A stretch of 64,000 nucleotides of DNA from Alkalihalobacillus sp. BA299. GTDB lineage: Bacteria > Bacillota > Bacilli > Bacillales > Bacillaceae_F. Shown here piece after piece: positions 1 through 8,924 of this stretch. The position numbers were made by a program, and so were the translations under genes. The first letter of the stretch is position 1. Each line of letters begins with the position of its first letter. Where the stretch lies: positions 52,533-116,532 of the forward strand of contig NZ_JAFLJM010000016.1 of the NCBI RefSeq assembly GCF_017745675.1, in the 5' to 3' direction. The notes beneath the pieces are model-generated. The model worked only from the letters and a program-made list of their open reading frames with translations. It was not told the DNA's origin and ran no database searches.

Positions 1-849
1 AATGCTTTAATAGCTCGATTAACGTCTATTAGCTTAGTGTCAGGGTTTCTTGCAGCAGCTATCATCACAGATTATCTTGGTTACAAATTAACGTTATTAA
101 TTGATGCAGCAACGTACTTAATCTCAGGGATTGTATTACTCAAAGTAAAATGGGACTCACCTATAGCCCGAACGAAGGAAATTGCTATTGGGGTATCTCA
201 AAAGCTGAAGTCAGTTTGGACCGATATTATAGAAGTCTATTCGTATTTAATAGTTGCACCAATGTTAATGTTTGTGAATATCGTCTTTCTTGTTGGTGCA
301 TTTGCAGGTAGCTCACATAATTTGGGCATTCCGTTATTGGCTGAAGACATAAATCCCGTGAGACAAAGCTTTTATTATGGCTTGATTTGGGCTGTTTGGG
401 GAGTAGGATCCGTGTTTGCGACCTATACATTACCGAAGCTGCCGTGGCTAAAGGGTCAAAAAATCTACTTTACATGCTTTATTTCAGCAATTCTAATGTC
501 AACCGGTTTCATTATCTTTTTATCAGGCATAAATATTTGGATCATTCTCTTATTTGCTTTTATTACCGGAATATTTGATGCTTGTTTTACAACCTTACAT
601 GCAACGATTTTGCAAAGGACAGAAAATCACATTCGCGGCCGTATTTTCGGGGTTGGAATGTTATTAAAATCGCTCGGTTTTGCAGGAGGCTTTGTTGTTG
701 CTCCATGGATCCTTTCTCACATGACGATGCCGCAAATGGTATGGTTAATGCATGGAACATTAATTACAGTTACTCTTTTTGTTTTGGGATTAGCGCTTGG
801 TATAGTGACGCGAGGTAAAAAAGTTACTGAGACCAAAGAAGTTTCTTAA
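1..849 (+). CDS. MFS transporter, C-terminal part (5' end outside window)
   Basis: The reading frame is open from base 1, so the start lies upstream of the window. The visible 282 residues are strongly hydrophobic with several membrane-spanning segments, and the tail is charged (TRGKKVTETKE). The pattern of helices and short charged loops, with RGRIFG-type loop residues near the end, fits a major facilitator superfamily drug or solute exporter of the inner membrane. The substrate cannot be read from this part. The first possible internal start (GTG at 37) has no ribosome binding site, which supports the view that the gene is cut by the window edge. Confidence 0.75.
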   Translation, partial: NALIARLTSISLVSGFLAAAIITDYLGYKLTLLIDAATYLISGIVLLKVKWDSPIARTKEIAIGVSQKLKSVWTDIIEVYSYLIVAPMLMFVNIVFLVGAFAGSSHNLGIPLLAEDINPVRQSFYYGLIWAVWGVGSVFATYTLPKLPWLKGQKIYFTCFISAILMSTGFIIFLSGINIWIILLFAFITGIFDACFTTLHATILQRTENHIRGRIFGVGMLLKSLGFAGGFVVAPWILSHMTMPQMVWLMHGTLITVTLFVLGLALGIVTRGKKVTETKEVS

Positions 850-984
850 ATTTTAATAAATTTGACTAGATAAAGGGTCGATACGGTAATGAACTATTAT
901 AACTTGGTGGAGTGAGACCTAATCCAAATTGCTTGTAATTAAAGTAACCATCAGGTAACATTGGAATATATAGGAGGAGATACG

Positions 985-1491
985 ATGTTAAGTGAAAAAT
1001 TGTTAAATGCTTTAAATGAACAAATGAATTTTGAATTTGAATCAGCACATACATATATGGCGATGGCTGCTTGGTGCTCTGCACAAAGTTTGGACGGATT
1101 TGCAAATTTTTTCTTAGTTCAGGCTGAGGAAGAGCGTTTCCATGCGATGAAATTTTATAACTATATTAACGATCGTGGGAAACGAGCGATTATTACTGGA
1201 TATAATACACCGAAAAATGATTTTGACACGATATTAGACGTATATAAAAATGGATATGCTCATGAGCAAAAGGTAACTAAAAATATTTATAAATTATCAG
1301 ACATAGCAATGGATGAGCGTGAACATGCGACTATTCAGTTTTTAAAATTCTTTCTCGATGAGCAAGTAGAAGAAGAAGCAATGTTTGATAATATTATTGA
1401 AAAGTTAAAAAGAATTCAAAACGATAATAATGCATTATTCATGCTTGATGACGAATTTTCAAAGCGAACATTTGCACCAGAAGAAAATTAA
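985..1491 (+). CDS. Non-heme ferritin
   Basis: This 168-residue protein is ferritin-sized. It carries the iron-ligand pattern of the four-helix bundle: Glu near residue 17 (FEFESAHTY), EExxH near 50-54 (EEERFH), and Glu residues in the second half (DEREHATIQFLKFF). It should oxidise Fe(II) and store iron as a 24-mer in the cytosol. ATG 985 is chosen because AGGAGG lies 7 bases before it; an in-frame TTG at 961 has no such site. A strong hairpin at 1521-1550 ends the transcript, so the gene is probably monocistronic. No Fur or PerR box was evident just upstream. Confidence 0.93.
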   Translation: MLSEKLLNALNEQMNFEFESAHTYMAMAAWCSAQSLDGFANFFLVQAEEERFHAMKFYNYINDRGKRAIITGYNTPKNDFDTILDVYKNGYAHEQKVTKNIYKLSDIAMDEREHATIQFLKFFLDEQVEEEAMFDNIIEKLKRIQNDNNALFMLDDEFSKRTFAPEEN

Positions 1492-1520
1492 GTTTTAGTA
1501 AAAAACGGTTGGTTTGATTA

Positions 1521-1556
1521 AAAAGCTTAGAGGAGATACTCTAAGCTTTTTACCAT
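1521..1556 (+). terminator. Terminator after ferritin gene
   Basis: A perfect 12-bp stem (1521-1532 with 1539-1550) has a 6-base loop and a T-rich right arm. Confidence 0.85.
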
Positions 1557-1700
1557 TTTATTAGACATTTTCATTTCGTTTTACAATCCCTTTTCGAACC
1601 TATATATAAAAATAGGAAAATGATTACTCCTGTCTGTTTAACATCACATAATTTCCAGTTAATTGGGGAAATTAGGAGAAACCATTAGTGGAGGAAGAAC

Positions 1701-3254
1701 ATGACAATGAATAGTAAAAATAGTGATCATCAATTTCCTAGATTTCCTGAACCATATTGGCGGGAACAGATACAGTTTCCTTCATTTCCTTCGTTAACAA
1801 AAAATATTTTAGTTGATGTTGGTATTGTTGGAGCAGGTATTACAGGGATAACAACTGCATATTTGCTTAGTCAAGCGGGTGTAAAAGTAGCTTTAATTGA
1901 TGCAGGGGTTATCCTTAATGGTACGACGGGGCATACGACGGCAAAAGTAACTGCTCAGCATGGAGTGATTTATGATGAACTTATCCAACATTTCGGAGAG
2001 GAAAAAGCAAAGCAATACTATCAAGCGAATGATCAAGCAAGAGTCTTTATTAAAGATATGGTTTCATCATTAAATATAAATTGTGATTTTATTGAACAGG
2101 ATGCCTATATTTATACGAACTCCGAACAAGAATTGAATAAATTGGAAAAGGAAGCAAAAGCCTATGAAAAGCTAGGGATTCCAGGTTCAATCGTCGAAAC
2201 GATGCCACTACAAATTCCTATGAAACGTGCGGTTATTATGGATAAACAAGCACAGTTCCACCCAATAAAATATTTATTACCACTTGTAGAGGAAATTAAA
2301 AGGGCAGGTGGACTTATTTTTGAAAACACGACCGCGGTTAATGTAGAAGAGGAGGACCAGCCAAAAATCATCACAAAAAATGGTCATCATGTGACTTGTA
2401 AATATGTGGTCTCTTGTTCTCATTTTCCGTTTTATGATGGGATGGGTTTTTATTTTGCGAGAATGCATTCTGAACGGTCGTATGTCGTTGCTGTTAAGAC
2501 GGATCAACAATTTCCTGGAGGTATGTATTTAAGCTCAGAATCCCCGACTCGATCCATAAGATCAACACCGTTTGGCGATGATCAGTTGCTCCTTTTAGGA
2601 GGGGATGGGCATAAAACAGGACAAGGTATTAATACGATGAAACATTATGAGGCGCTCGTTCAATTTGGGAAGGAAGTACTCGGGCTAACAGACATTCAGT
2701 ATCGATGGTCCGCACAAGATCTCTATTCATTAGACAAAGTGCCGTATGTAGGTCCTATAACATCAAGTAAAGAAAACATTCTCGTTGCAACTGGATACCG
2801 GAAATGGGGAATGACAAACAGTACAGCAGCAGCGATGATGCTAAAAGATCTCATTATTGAAGGAAAGCATCAGTATCAAGATGTATTTACACCTTCCCGC
2901 TTCAAGGCAGACCCAAGTATTAAGGAAATGGTTGCTCAAAACGTCAATGTCGCAGTTGAGTTAGTGAAAGGCAAGTTAGAGACACTTCATAAATATCCTG
3001 AAGATGTTCAAGTGGGTGAAGGGGTACATGTAAAAGTCGACGGAAAAAAAGCAGGGGCTTATCGGGATGAGGACGGAGTGCTTCATTGTGTAGATACTAC
3101 GTGTACACATATGGGCTGTGAAGTCGAATGGAACGAAGGAGACCGATCGTGGGATTGTCCATGTCATGGCTCGAGATTTTCAATCGATGGTGATGTCATT
3201 GAAGGTCCAGCTGATCAGCCATTAAAGAAATTAAAGATAGATAAAACTTCTTAA
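1701..3254 (+). CDS. FAD-dependent oxidoreductase with C-terminal Rieske domain (YhfW-like)
   Basis: The 517-residue protein begins with a DAO-type FAD fold: dinucleotide loop VGIVGAGITGITTAYLL near residue 42, and a second FAD-contact region VATGYRKWGMTNS near 365. It ends with a Rieske [2Fe-2S] domain whose ligands CTHMGC and CPCHGS lie near residues 474-500. This architecture and length match the Bacillus YhfW family, whose substrate is unknown. It is a cytosolic redox enzyme by prediction. A GGAGG site precedes ATG 1701. It follows the ferritin gene but is separated from it by a terminator, so co-regulation is not shown. Confidence 0.88.
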   Translation: MTMNSKNSDHQFPRFPEPYWREQIQFPSFPSLTKNILVDVGIVGAGITGITTAYLLSQAGVKVALIDAGVILNGTTGHTTAKVTAQHGVIYDELIQHFGEEKAKQYYQANDQARVFIKDMVSSLNINCDFIEQDAYIYTNSEQELNKLEKEAKAYEKLGIPGSIVETMPLQIPMKRAVIMDKQAQFHPIKYLLPLVEEIKRAGGLIFENTTAVNVEEEDQPKIITKNGHHVTCKYVVSCSHFPFYDGMGFYFARMHSERSYVVAVKTDQQFPGGMYLSSESPTRSIRSTPFGDDQLLLLGGDGHKTGQGINTMKHYEALVQFGKEVLGLTDIQYRWSAQDLYSLDKVPYVGPITSSKENILVATGYRKWGMTNSTAAAMMLKDLIIEGKHQYQDVFTPSRFKADPSIKEMVAQNVNVAVELVKGKLETLHKYPEDVQVGEGVHVKVDGKKAGAYRDEDGVLHCVDTTCTHMGCEVEWNEGDRSWDCPCHGSRFSIDGDVIEGPADQPLKKLKIDKTS

Positions 3255-3302
3255 TCATTAGTTTAAGCTCAAAAAAGTCACAATAAAAAGAAAGAATCCA
3301 AT

Positions 3303-3338
3303 ATACACGTTGAATTCGTTCAACGTGTATTATTTTGT
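3303..3338. terminator. Bidirectional terminator between convergent genes
   Basis: A perfect 12-bp stem (3303-3314 with 3319-3330) is closed by a TTCG tetraloop, with T-rich sequence on the right and A-rich sequence on the left. It serves the oxidoreductase gene and the convergent kapB gene. Confidence 0.85.
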
Positions 3339-3363
3339 TGGAGTGAATTTGGTTATTTTGTGT

Positions 3364-3750
3364 TTATCCTTTAAAATAGTCTTTTTCCAAATTCCGGAGC
3401 ATTTCCATTGATTTTTTCGCCCAAAAACTATTGTCAGCATCAAGTTCTGAATACTGTTGTTTCAAAGCTTGTTTTAGTGAGTTTTCATAAGTTGGAATTT
3501 CTCCATCATAAGGTTTAACGTATACATTAGGAATATTTGTTTGTTCGCGGTAGGCTAATGCTCTTCGTTCGTGAAAAAATGCTACATCAGCTTCTTTTGG
3601 GTTATGTAAGTCACCTTGGTCTGGATGCTTAAGCACCGCTAGTACCCGCACAACATATTGAGATGGTCTAACATTTGTGATTTCACCAATGTATTTACCT
3701 GTCTTATAGATCCCTGTAACAATTTGTCCAATGTCTAATGATTTATCCAT
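3364..3750 (-). CDS. kapB: Kinase-associated protein B (KapB family)
   Basis: The 128-residue protein matches my memory of KapB: IGQIVTGIYKTGKYIGEITNVRP, VLKHPDQGDLHNPKEADV, FHERRALAYREQ and a C-terminal AKKSMEMLRNLEKDYF. In B. subtilis KapB is associated with the KinB sporulation kinase pathway. The family has an SH3-like beta core, and no lipobox is visible here, so the lipoprotein label sometimes used is not supported. The start at 3750 has an AAGGGTG site; an upstream in-frame start at 3792 does not. It is convergent with the Rieske oxidoreductase gene. Confidence 0.88.
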   Translation of the reverse strand: MDKSLDIGQIVTGIYKTGKYIGEITNVRPSQYVVRVLAVLKHPDQGDLHNPKEADVAFFHERRALAYREQTNIPNVYVKPYDGEIPTYENSLKQALKQQYSELDADNSFWAKKSMEMLRNLEKDYFKG

Positions 3751-3996
3751 ATATAAAACACCCTTTTCATTCTTTTTTACTAATGATATCATAACAAAGG
3801 GAATTGTTCCTATTGATTACATAACCAACTACGCATCCATACATACATCGTATTAACAAGGCTGTTATTAAAGGAGGAGTTATATTTAATAAACTTAAAA
3901 TGGTTGACGTCTGTATGTGTAAGAATTTTATTTGTAGAGTGTGTAGAATGTTTACTAGTAAAGGGGAAATACTTTAAAAAAAGGGGGAAGAAAACA

Positions 3997-4191
3997 ATGA
4001 CAGAAGAAATGGAATCACATGTGCATGTCGGAGATATTATTGAAATCAAAAAAGGTCAAGAAAAGGGAGAAAATGCAAAAGTAATTGCTGTTTATAATAA
4101 TTCTGTTGCGGTTGAATTGAATAGGAAAGAAAAGAATGGAAATCCGGCAAGAACGATTGTTAACCACAGTAAATATGTTGTGAAATCCTAA
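3997..4191 (+). CDS. DUF2187 family small protein
   Basis: The 64-residue protein has the KOW-like pattern of DUF2187: VGDIIEIKKGQEKGENAKVIAVYNNSVAVEL. It is related to small Bacillus proteins such as YkvS. The function is unknown; a nucleic-acid-binding role is often guessed because of the KOW-like fold. The start at 3997 is preceded by an AAGGGGGAAG site. An in-frame upstream start at 3904 lacks one and would add an unconserved leader. A hairpin directly follows the gene. Confidence 0.8.
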   Translation: MTEEMESHVHVGDIIEIKKGQEKGENAKVIAVYNNSVAVELNRKEKNGNPARTIVNHSKYVVKS

Positions 4192-4198
4192 ATTTATG

Positions 4199-4233
4199 AA
4201 AAGCAACAACGGTTATTACGCGTTGTTGCTTTT
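4199..4233. terminator. Bidirectional terminator
   Basis: A 13-bp perfect stem (4199-4211 with 4221-4233) has A4 on the left arm and T4 on the right. It lies between the convergent DUF2187 and 156-aa genes. Confidence 0.85.
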
Positions 4234-4241
4234 CCGCTATA

Positions 4242-4712
4242 TTATATTCGTTTAAACCCTTCCTCGTCTAAATACGCAGTGGCTTCACCGTATGAATTGA
4301 AGGTACCGTCCAAATTCATACCTGCATATACATTCCACATATCCTCTTCCTTCATTAGAACAAGTGATTGTTTGTCACGGTTAACCCAAGTCTCTTCTGC
4401 ATTTTCATCCTCTTGATTCTGCTGTACTTGTTGAAGTTCATCTAGTGAAATGATCGATTGCTGAATAATGGTTCGAAGCTCACTTTCTGTGAACTCACGA
4501 ATATTAACCATTCCTTTTGAATCGCTTGAATACCCTTTAATATTTCCTGCGTAGACAAAACCATTTCCATTTGGATGTAAATGATAGACAACATTTTTCT
4601 TATCGGTCTTACTTTCCTCATACTGAAAATTAACTCTTCCAAGGGAAACATTTTTTCTTGTCAATTCGTTAAAGGATTCAATGATCGCTAATTTTTCTGC
4701 AAATGTTAACAT
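4242..4712 (-). CDS. Conserved hypothetical protein, 156 aa
   Basis: I do not recognise a named family with certainty, although the sequence has the look of a conserved Bacillaceae protein. The N-terminal half (VVYHLHPNGNGFVYAGNI, VNIREFTESELRTII) is compact. A Q/E-rich linker near residues 92-105 leads to a C-terminal segment with paired short strands (VLMKEEDMWNVYAGMNL, YLDEEGFKR). There is no signal peptide or membrane segment, so it is probably cytosolic. An AGGAATT site precedes the ATG. It is convergent with the DUF2187 gene and divergent from the LysM-CAP gene. Confidence 0.7.
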   Translation of the reverse strand: MLTFAEKLAIIESFNELTRKNVSLGRVNFQYEESKTDKKNVVYHLHPNGNGFVYAGNIKGYSSDSKGMVNIREFTESELRTIIQQSIISLDELQQVQQNQEDENAEETWVNRDKQSLVLMKEEDMWNVYAGMNLDGTFNSYGEATAYLDEEGFKRI

Positions 4713-4861
4713 AATTCCTCCAATGTTGTAGGTAGTTTATCCATTATAGCATAACGTTTTCCTTTCCAGAAAAAAAGGAAGATGAATTTCTAGTGCATGC
4801 TTTTACAAAACGAAGAGACACTAACATTCGTAGACTATACTTATAAGGAGGTTATTCTATA

Positions 4862-5497
4862 ATGAAACGAATTCAAGTCGTAATCGTAGCAGTTTTACTT
4901 ATGGCTTCCCTATTTTCTGTACAGCCCGCCGCTAACGCTGAAATTAAAATGTTTAAAGAACCACCGTTTTCTCACTACAAAGTCTCACCTGGAGACTCTT
5001 TCTGGTTTATCGCCAAACGATATGGTTTAGACTATCGTGAGCTAATGAGGTTAAATCCAGATGTTGAACCAAGAAATATGCATGTTGGTGAAATTATTCG
5101 TCTAAAACCAGAAGCTTCACACCATAGTGCGTTTGAAGATCAAGTTGCAGCACTTGTTAACCAAGAACGACAAAAGAATGGGTTAAAGCCGCTTCAGCAT
5201 CGAGCAGATGTTAAAAATGTTGCACATAAGAAAGCTGAAGACTTAATCAATTCTAATTATTTTTCACACAACAGTCCAAACTACGGTTCACCATTTGATA
5301 TGTTAAGAACGTTTGGAATTAGCTATCAATCTGCAGGTGAAAATATTGCTAAAGGTCAAAGAACACCAGAAGAAGTAATGAATGCATGGATGAACTCACA
5401 GGGGCATCGCCAAAACATACTTAATCCACAGTTTGATACGATTGGTGTTGGGTTCTATCACGGTGCTTGGGTTCAAATGTTTATTAAAGCGAGATAA
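4862..5497 (+). CDS. Secreted LysM-CAP domain protein
   Basis: A Sec signal peptide (residues 1-26, ending ANA) is followed by one LysM repeat (YKVSPGDSFWFIAKRYGLDYRELMRLNPDV, about 40-83) and a CAP/SCP domain (about 95-211). The latter has the hallmarks HNSPNYGSPFDMLRTFGI, AGENIAKG and MNSQGHRQNIL. The layout resembles Bacillus YkwD and SafA-like proteins that bind peptidoglycan outside the cell or in the spore coat. The catalytic function of bacterial CAP domains is unsettled. TAAGGAGG sits 11 bases before ATG 4862. Confidence 0.9.
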   Translation: MKRIQVVIVAVLLMASLFSVQPAANAEIKMFKEPPFSHYKVSPGDSFWFIAKRYGLDYRELMRLNPDVEPRNMHVGEIIRLKPEASHHSAFEDQVAALVNQERQKNGLKPLQHRADVKNVAHKKAEDLINSNYFSHNSPNYGSPFDMLRTFGISYQSAGENIAKGQRTPEEVMNAWMNSQGHRQNILNPQFDTIGVGFYHGAWVQMFIKAR

Positions 5498-5618
5498 ATT
5501 AAAAGGAATCAAGAGGCTGACAAAGAATTGTTGGTCTCCTTTTTACGGATGTATTTTAAGAAATTTCCTATTCTTTCAATATTATGTTACACTATAAATA
5601 CTTTGAAAGGGTGATATA

Positions 5619-5822
5619 ATGAAAAGTTATACAATTCAACTGCTTGAAATGGTAAAGGATTCTAAAAGAGCAATTTCTTATGAAGGTGCTGCAAAGAAGT
5701 TAAAAGCAAGCAACCCACAACTCAAAGATACAAATAACAATACGCTTGTAACTAGAAAGATATTGGAGATGCTCGTTGAAAGAGGACAAATCTCAAAGAA
5801 TAAAGCAGGAAATTATCGATAA
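5619..5822 (+). CDS. Small hypothetical protein, 67 aa
   Basis: A basic 67-residue protein (MKSYTIQLLEMVKDSKRAISYEGAAKKLKA...) with a predicted helix-helix-helix-wing order: the C-terminus KILEMLVERGQISKNKAGNYR looks like the end of a winged-helix domain. DNA binding is therefore possible but unproven. GAAAGGGTGAT precedes ATG 5619. It is monocistronic, with a terminator at 5907-5934. Confidence 0.7.
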   Translation: MKSYTIQLLEMVKDSKRAISYEGAAKKLKASNPQLKDTNNNTLVTRKILEMLVERGQISKNKAGNYR

Positions 5823-5906
5823 AATCAGTGGTTGTTTCTTAAAATGAAGCCAATCATTACTACCTTATCTTAATATAAGATAAAAGTAAATAAAACAATA
5901 CATGGC

Positions 5907-5936
5907 AAAAAACTCTCATTTGGGGAGTTTTTTTGT
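5907..5936 (+). terminator. Terminator after 67-aa gene
   Basis: A 9-bp A/T-ended stem (5907-5915 with 5925-5933) is followed by T residues. Confidence 0.7.
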
Positions 5937-6002
5937 TATTCTGTGATTAAACCACTTTGAATAAAGAAATGTGAAACATAGTTATGCTATGTATTATTTC
6001 CA

Positions 6003-6018
6003 TTATAGTATACTATAA
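6003..6018. promoter_or_regulatory. 16-bp perfect palindrome, possible operator
   Basis: TTATAGTATACTATAA is self-complementary over all 16 bases. It lies in the otherwise gene-free 5823-6163 interval, 146 bp upstream of a membrane-protein gene. The rest of that interval holds the terminator at 5907 and a small hairpin near 5979-5995; I see no gene in it. Confidence 0.35.
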
Positions 6019-6163
6019 TAGGCCTACTAAAAACATCTGTTTTTCAAAATTTTCAGAATAAAATGAATGACTTAAGAGGATAAAGTCCTTTTTTTGTAGA
6101 ATGATTAAAGGGGTATTTAATATGAAAAAAGTATGATGAAGTAGAGGAGAGGAAGCTAAAATA

Positions 6164-6619
6164 ATGCTATTTAATATATTACTTGGGTTCATTATACCTT
6201 GGGTCATTTTATTATTTGCTCTTAGAAACCATCTGAAATTAGTAATCCTTTTTACACCGATTGGTGCTGTTATTGCTTTTTTATTTAACGAAGTTGGATT
6301 TCAATACTTTTGGGGAATGAAGCCTATTTATAAAAATGTTACCTTATCTGCATTGCCAATCAATTTAGGTGTTTTTTCAGTAATGGCATGTTTTATTTGC
6401 TACTTTTTTACTAAACGTAAGGTAAATCCCTTGGTTTTGATTCTGGTGTTTAGTTTAATATTGACGGTTATAGAATGGATTGTTGTCGTTTATGAAATTT
6501 TATTTTATTTTAATGGATGGAATATTGGGTGGACTTATTTGAGCTATGTTTTAGCATTTGTTTTAACTTATGGATATTATGTGCTTCTCGTAAAATATAA
6601 TATATTAAGAAAGGGTTGA
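6164..6619 (+). CDS. Small multi-pass membrane protein (CBO0543-like)
   Basis: A 151-residue hydrophobic protein with about five predicted membrane helices and a basic C-terminus (KYNILRKG). The C-terminal part (VIEWIVVVYEILFYFNGWNIGWTYLSYVL) recalls the CBO0543-type family of small Bacillus/Clostridium membrane proteins of unknown function. The protein at 12915-13496 has a similar EW...GW..xW signature. GAGAGGAAG precedes ATG 6164. The family assignment is from memory of the pattern and is tentative. Confidence 0.6.
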   Translation: MLFNILLGFIIPWVILLFALRNHLKLVILFTPIGAVIAFLFNEVGFQYFWGMKPIYKNVTLSALPINLGVFSVMACFICYFFTKRKVNPLVLILVFSLILTVIEWIVVVYEILFYFNGWNIGWTYLSYVLAFVLTYGYYVLLVKYNILRKG

Positions 6620-6698
6620 TAAAAAAACGGTGAAATATTAAAGGAACACAGAAGAGCAACAATACGATAATAGGTGAAATGAAAAGGGAGGTTAATAT

Positions 6699-7442
6699 AT
6701 GGGAGATGAAAAAGAACGAGTCATACGCCAATTCAATGACACTTCAGATGGTTATCTTGCGAGCAGTGTTCATGCAAAAGGAAAAGATTTAAGATGGATT
6801 GAAGAAGTTGTTCGTAGAGAAAGACGAGCAAAAGCGTTGGATGTAGCAACTGGTGCTGGACATACGGCACTTTTATTAAGTCAATCAGTTGATGAAGTTG
6901 TCGCATTTGATATTACGCCAAATATGCTTCGGTTAGCAGAAAGTCAAGCGAACAAGAATGGTATAAGCAACATGTCATTTGTTTTAGGAGATGTTGAAAA
7001 GCTCCCTTTTTCGAATGAAACATATGATGTCGTTACTTGCCGGATTGCAGCTCACCATTTTCCAAACTTACAAAAAGCAATTGAAGAAATGTATCGTGTG
7101 TTGTCAAAGAACGGAATCCTCATCATTGTAGATAATTATATACCTGAGGCAAGTGGGAAAGATGACTTTATAAATACGATCGAGAGGTTAAGGGATCCTT
7201 CACATAACGAATGTGTGACCCTTTCAAAGTGGAAGGAACTTTTTATCGAAAGAAAATTTACTAATATAATGTGTTATCAAACATGGACTTCTTCAATGGA
7301 CTTAAATGAATGGGTGAGTCGAGCCAAACCTCCGAAAGAGAATAGAGCAAAAATATATGACTTAATTGAAAAAGAAAACTTAAATTGGATCGATAAACAT
7401 CAGGTACATTTACAAAAAGTAATGTGGGTTTGCACGAAATAA
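6699..7442 (+). CDS. Class I SAM-dependent methyltransferase
   Basis: A 247-residue Rossmann methyltransferase of the Methyltransf_11/UbiE type. Motif I is ALDVATGAGHTALLLS (about 48-63), the acidic motif II region is VVAFDITPNMLRLA, motif post-II is FVLGDVEKLPFSN, and CRIAAHHFPN corresponds to motif IV. The N-terminal FNDTSDGYLASSVHAKGKDL resembles Bacillus YcgJ-like proteins. The substrate is unknown. GGGAGG precedes ATG 6699. It follows the small membrane protein gene by 79 bases and may share its transcript. Confidence 0.85.
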   Translation: MGDEKERVIRQFNDTSDGYLASSVHAKGKDLRWIEEVVRRERRAKALDVATGAGHTALLLSQSVDEVVAFDITPNMLRLAESQANKNGISNMSFVLGDVEKLPFSNETYDVVTCRIAAHHFPNLQKAIEEMYRVLSKNGILIIVDNYIPEASGKDDFINTIERLRDPSHNECVTLSKWKELFIERKFTNIMCYQTWTSSMDLNEWVSRAKPPKENRAKIYDLIEKENLNWIDKHQVHLQKVMWVCTK

Positions 7443-7549
7443 AAAGAGAATTAGCTTTGTATTATAGGGTATCAGTTTACTGTTATTTATTAATGATCTA
7501 TGGTCAATGTTACAAAACAAAAGAATATGTATACCTCAACTTCAACATT

Positions 7550-8551
7550 TTATGCAAAGCGGTAATAGATTAATAAAATTGTAGCTAGGACAAAAATAAA
7601 GTTCAAGAAGACAAAAATCATTTGATCGATTACCGTTTTATGAATTTTTATAGGTGGCTTATAGAAAGATACACCCTCAATAATAAAGGTGATTAATACA
7701 ATGTGAATCATAAAATGTCCAATCACTTCAACCCAACCAAATAGCATGGTTGTCATTACAAAAATCCCCGTTAGAATAAACGATAACAGCCGATTTAAGA
7801 TCCCTACAATTAATAAATAACCAACAATAAACTCGATAAATGCACTAAGAGAAACAAATGTCTCTGGTGAGAATAGAAACGTGGGAACATTATGATTGAT
7901 AATAATATCAACTGACATTTCAGGGTAAACCCACTTTTCTACTGCAACCCAACACAGTGATAACCCAGTTGCTAAATATAAAAATGGAAAACTCCACTTT
8001 TCGTACTTCGTTTTAGACATAAATAGTACGAATACAATTGCTAAATAAAAGGCATAATCGAGCATATGAAAAGTCCCATGCTCAATAAACATCACTATAA
8101 ATAACCCTAACATTACAACTGCGCCAGCCTTTGTTGCATAGTGATGAGGTATTAAAAGAAGTACAATGGTGACCCATGTTAAAATGGAAAGAACACCAGA
8201 GTGATGAACAAGTTCAGGTGCAAATAATGATCCTGATAACACCTGAAGAATAAGAGCTAAAGCAGTACCATATTTTAAAATAACAGTCGTATATTTACGA
8301 TAGCTTTCTAATTTACGGTCAAGCCTCTTAAGAGGATCAAGGGTCATCAATTTAGGTAAAACTTGAGGTAAGACAGCAAGTAAAATAGCTGAAAATATCG
8401 TCAATAATATAAATAATGGCGTAATAATTTGTTCAATGTTTTCTTTTGTCGGCTCTAAATCTGTAAACCACTTCACATGAGCATTTGCAAACAATGGTGT
8501 GAATAACATTCCAAATAATATTACGATGAAAACAGTATATTTTTTAAACAT
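7550..8551 (-). CDS. DoxX-like integral membrane protein with N-terminal AHVKWF motif
   Basis: The 333-residue protein has a signal-like N-terminus ending FANA, directly followed by HVKWF. About eight hydrophobic helices follow, arranged as two similar halves with conserved-looking His residues (LVHHSGVL, FIEHGTFHML, IGHFMIHI). This is the layout I know from bacterial membrane proteins annotated as DoxX-like. The biochemical role is unknown; the His pairs could bind metal or heme. A candidate Fur/PerR-like 7-1-7 site lies about 160 bp upstream (8710-8724). It is convergent with the methyltransferase gene. Confidence 0.7.
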   Translation of the reverse strand: MFKKYTVFIVILFGMLFTPLFANAHVKWFTDLEPTKENIEQIITPLFILLTIFSAILLAVLPQVLPKLMTLDPLKRLDRKLESYRKYTTVILKYGTALALILQVLSGSLFAPELVHHSGVLSILTWVTIVLLLIPHHYATKAGAVVMLGLFIVMFIEHGTFHMLDYAFYLAIVFVLFMSKTKYEKWSFPFLYLATGLSLCWVAVEKWVYPEMSVDIIINHNVPTFLFSPETFVSLSAFIEFIVGYLLIVGILNRLLSFILTGIFVMTTMLFGWVEVIGHFMIHIVLITFIIEGVSFYKPPIKIHKTVIDQMIFVFLNFIFVLATILLIYYRFA

Positions 8552-8709
8552 CTTGCACCTCTCTCATATATAATCCAAGGGTTTAATATTAGTATTTCAT
8601 AATGTCCTGAAAAAATTTAAATGTAAATGATTTTACAAAGATTAAGGTTATATGGGCGGATAACGCATAGAACTATATATGTGATCTATGTTGTGTTGGA
8701 TTAGGATGT

Positions 8710-8724
8710 GGATAATCATTATAT
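8710..8724. promoter_or_regulatory. Weak Fur/PerR-type 7-1-7 inverted repeat
   Basis: GGATAATCATTATAT resembles a 7-1-7 box (xxATAAT-N-ATTATxx). It lies between the divergent DoxX-like gene and queC. The outer bases do not match either the Fur or the PerR consensus fully. Confidence 0.3.
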
Positions 8725-8792
8725 ATAGGCTGCTTTTCGTAAAATTTTATTACCTATTGGATTGGAGTGTTTTTGAAAATAAAAGATTTATG

Positions 8793-8820
8793 TTGATATC
8801 GTGGTGAGAAGGAGTATAAT
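8793..8820 (+). promoter_or_regulatory. Sigma-A promoter of queCDE
   Basis: TTGATA, 16-base spacer, TATAAT. It lies about 70 bp before the riboswitch, giving a leader that begins near 8827. Confidence 0.6.
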
Positions 8821-8890
8821 AGTAATGTTGAAATTTCTATGATACTATAATAAAGAGAATTCTATAGAAATTCCGATCATCCTTGGTCGG

Positions 8891-8924
8891 TAGAGGTTCT
8901 AGCTCAACCCTCTATAAAAAACTA
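8891..8924 (+). ncRNA. PreQ1-I riboswitch aptamer
   Basis: The stretch reads tagaggttct-agctcaaccc-tctataaaaa-acta. It matches the compact preQ1-I aptamer: P1 arms AGAGG/CCTCT, loop containing CTAGC, and an A-rich tail ending ACUAA whose CUA pairs with the loop UAG to make the pseudoknot. It sits 61 bases before queC, as in B. subtilis. Ligand binding is expected to shut off transcription of queuosine precursor genes. Confidence 0.92.
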
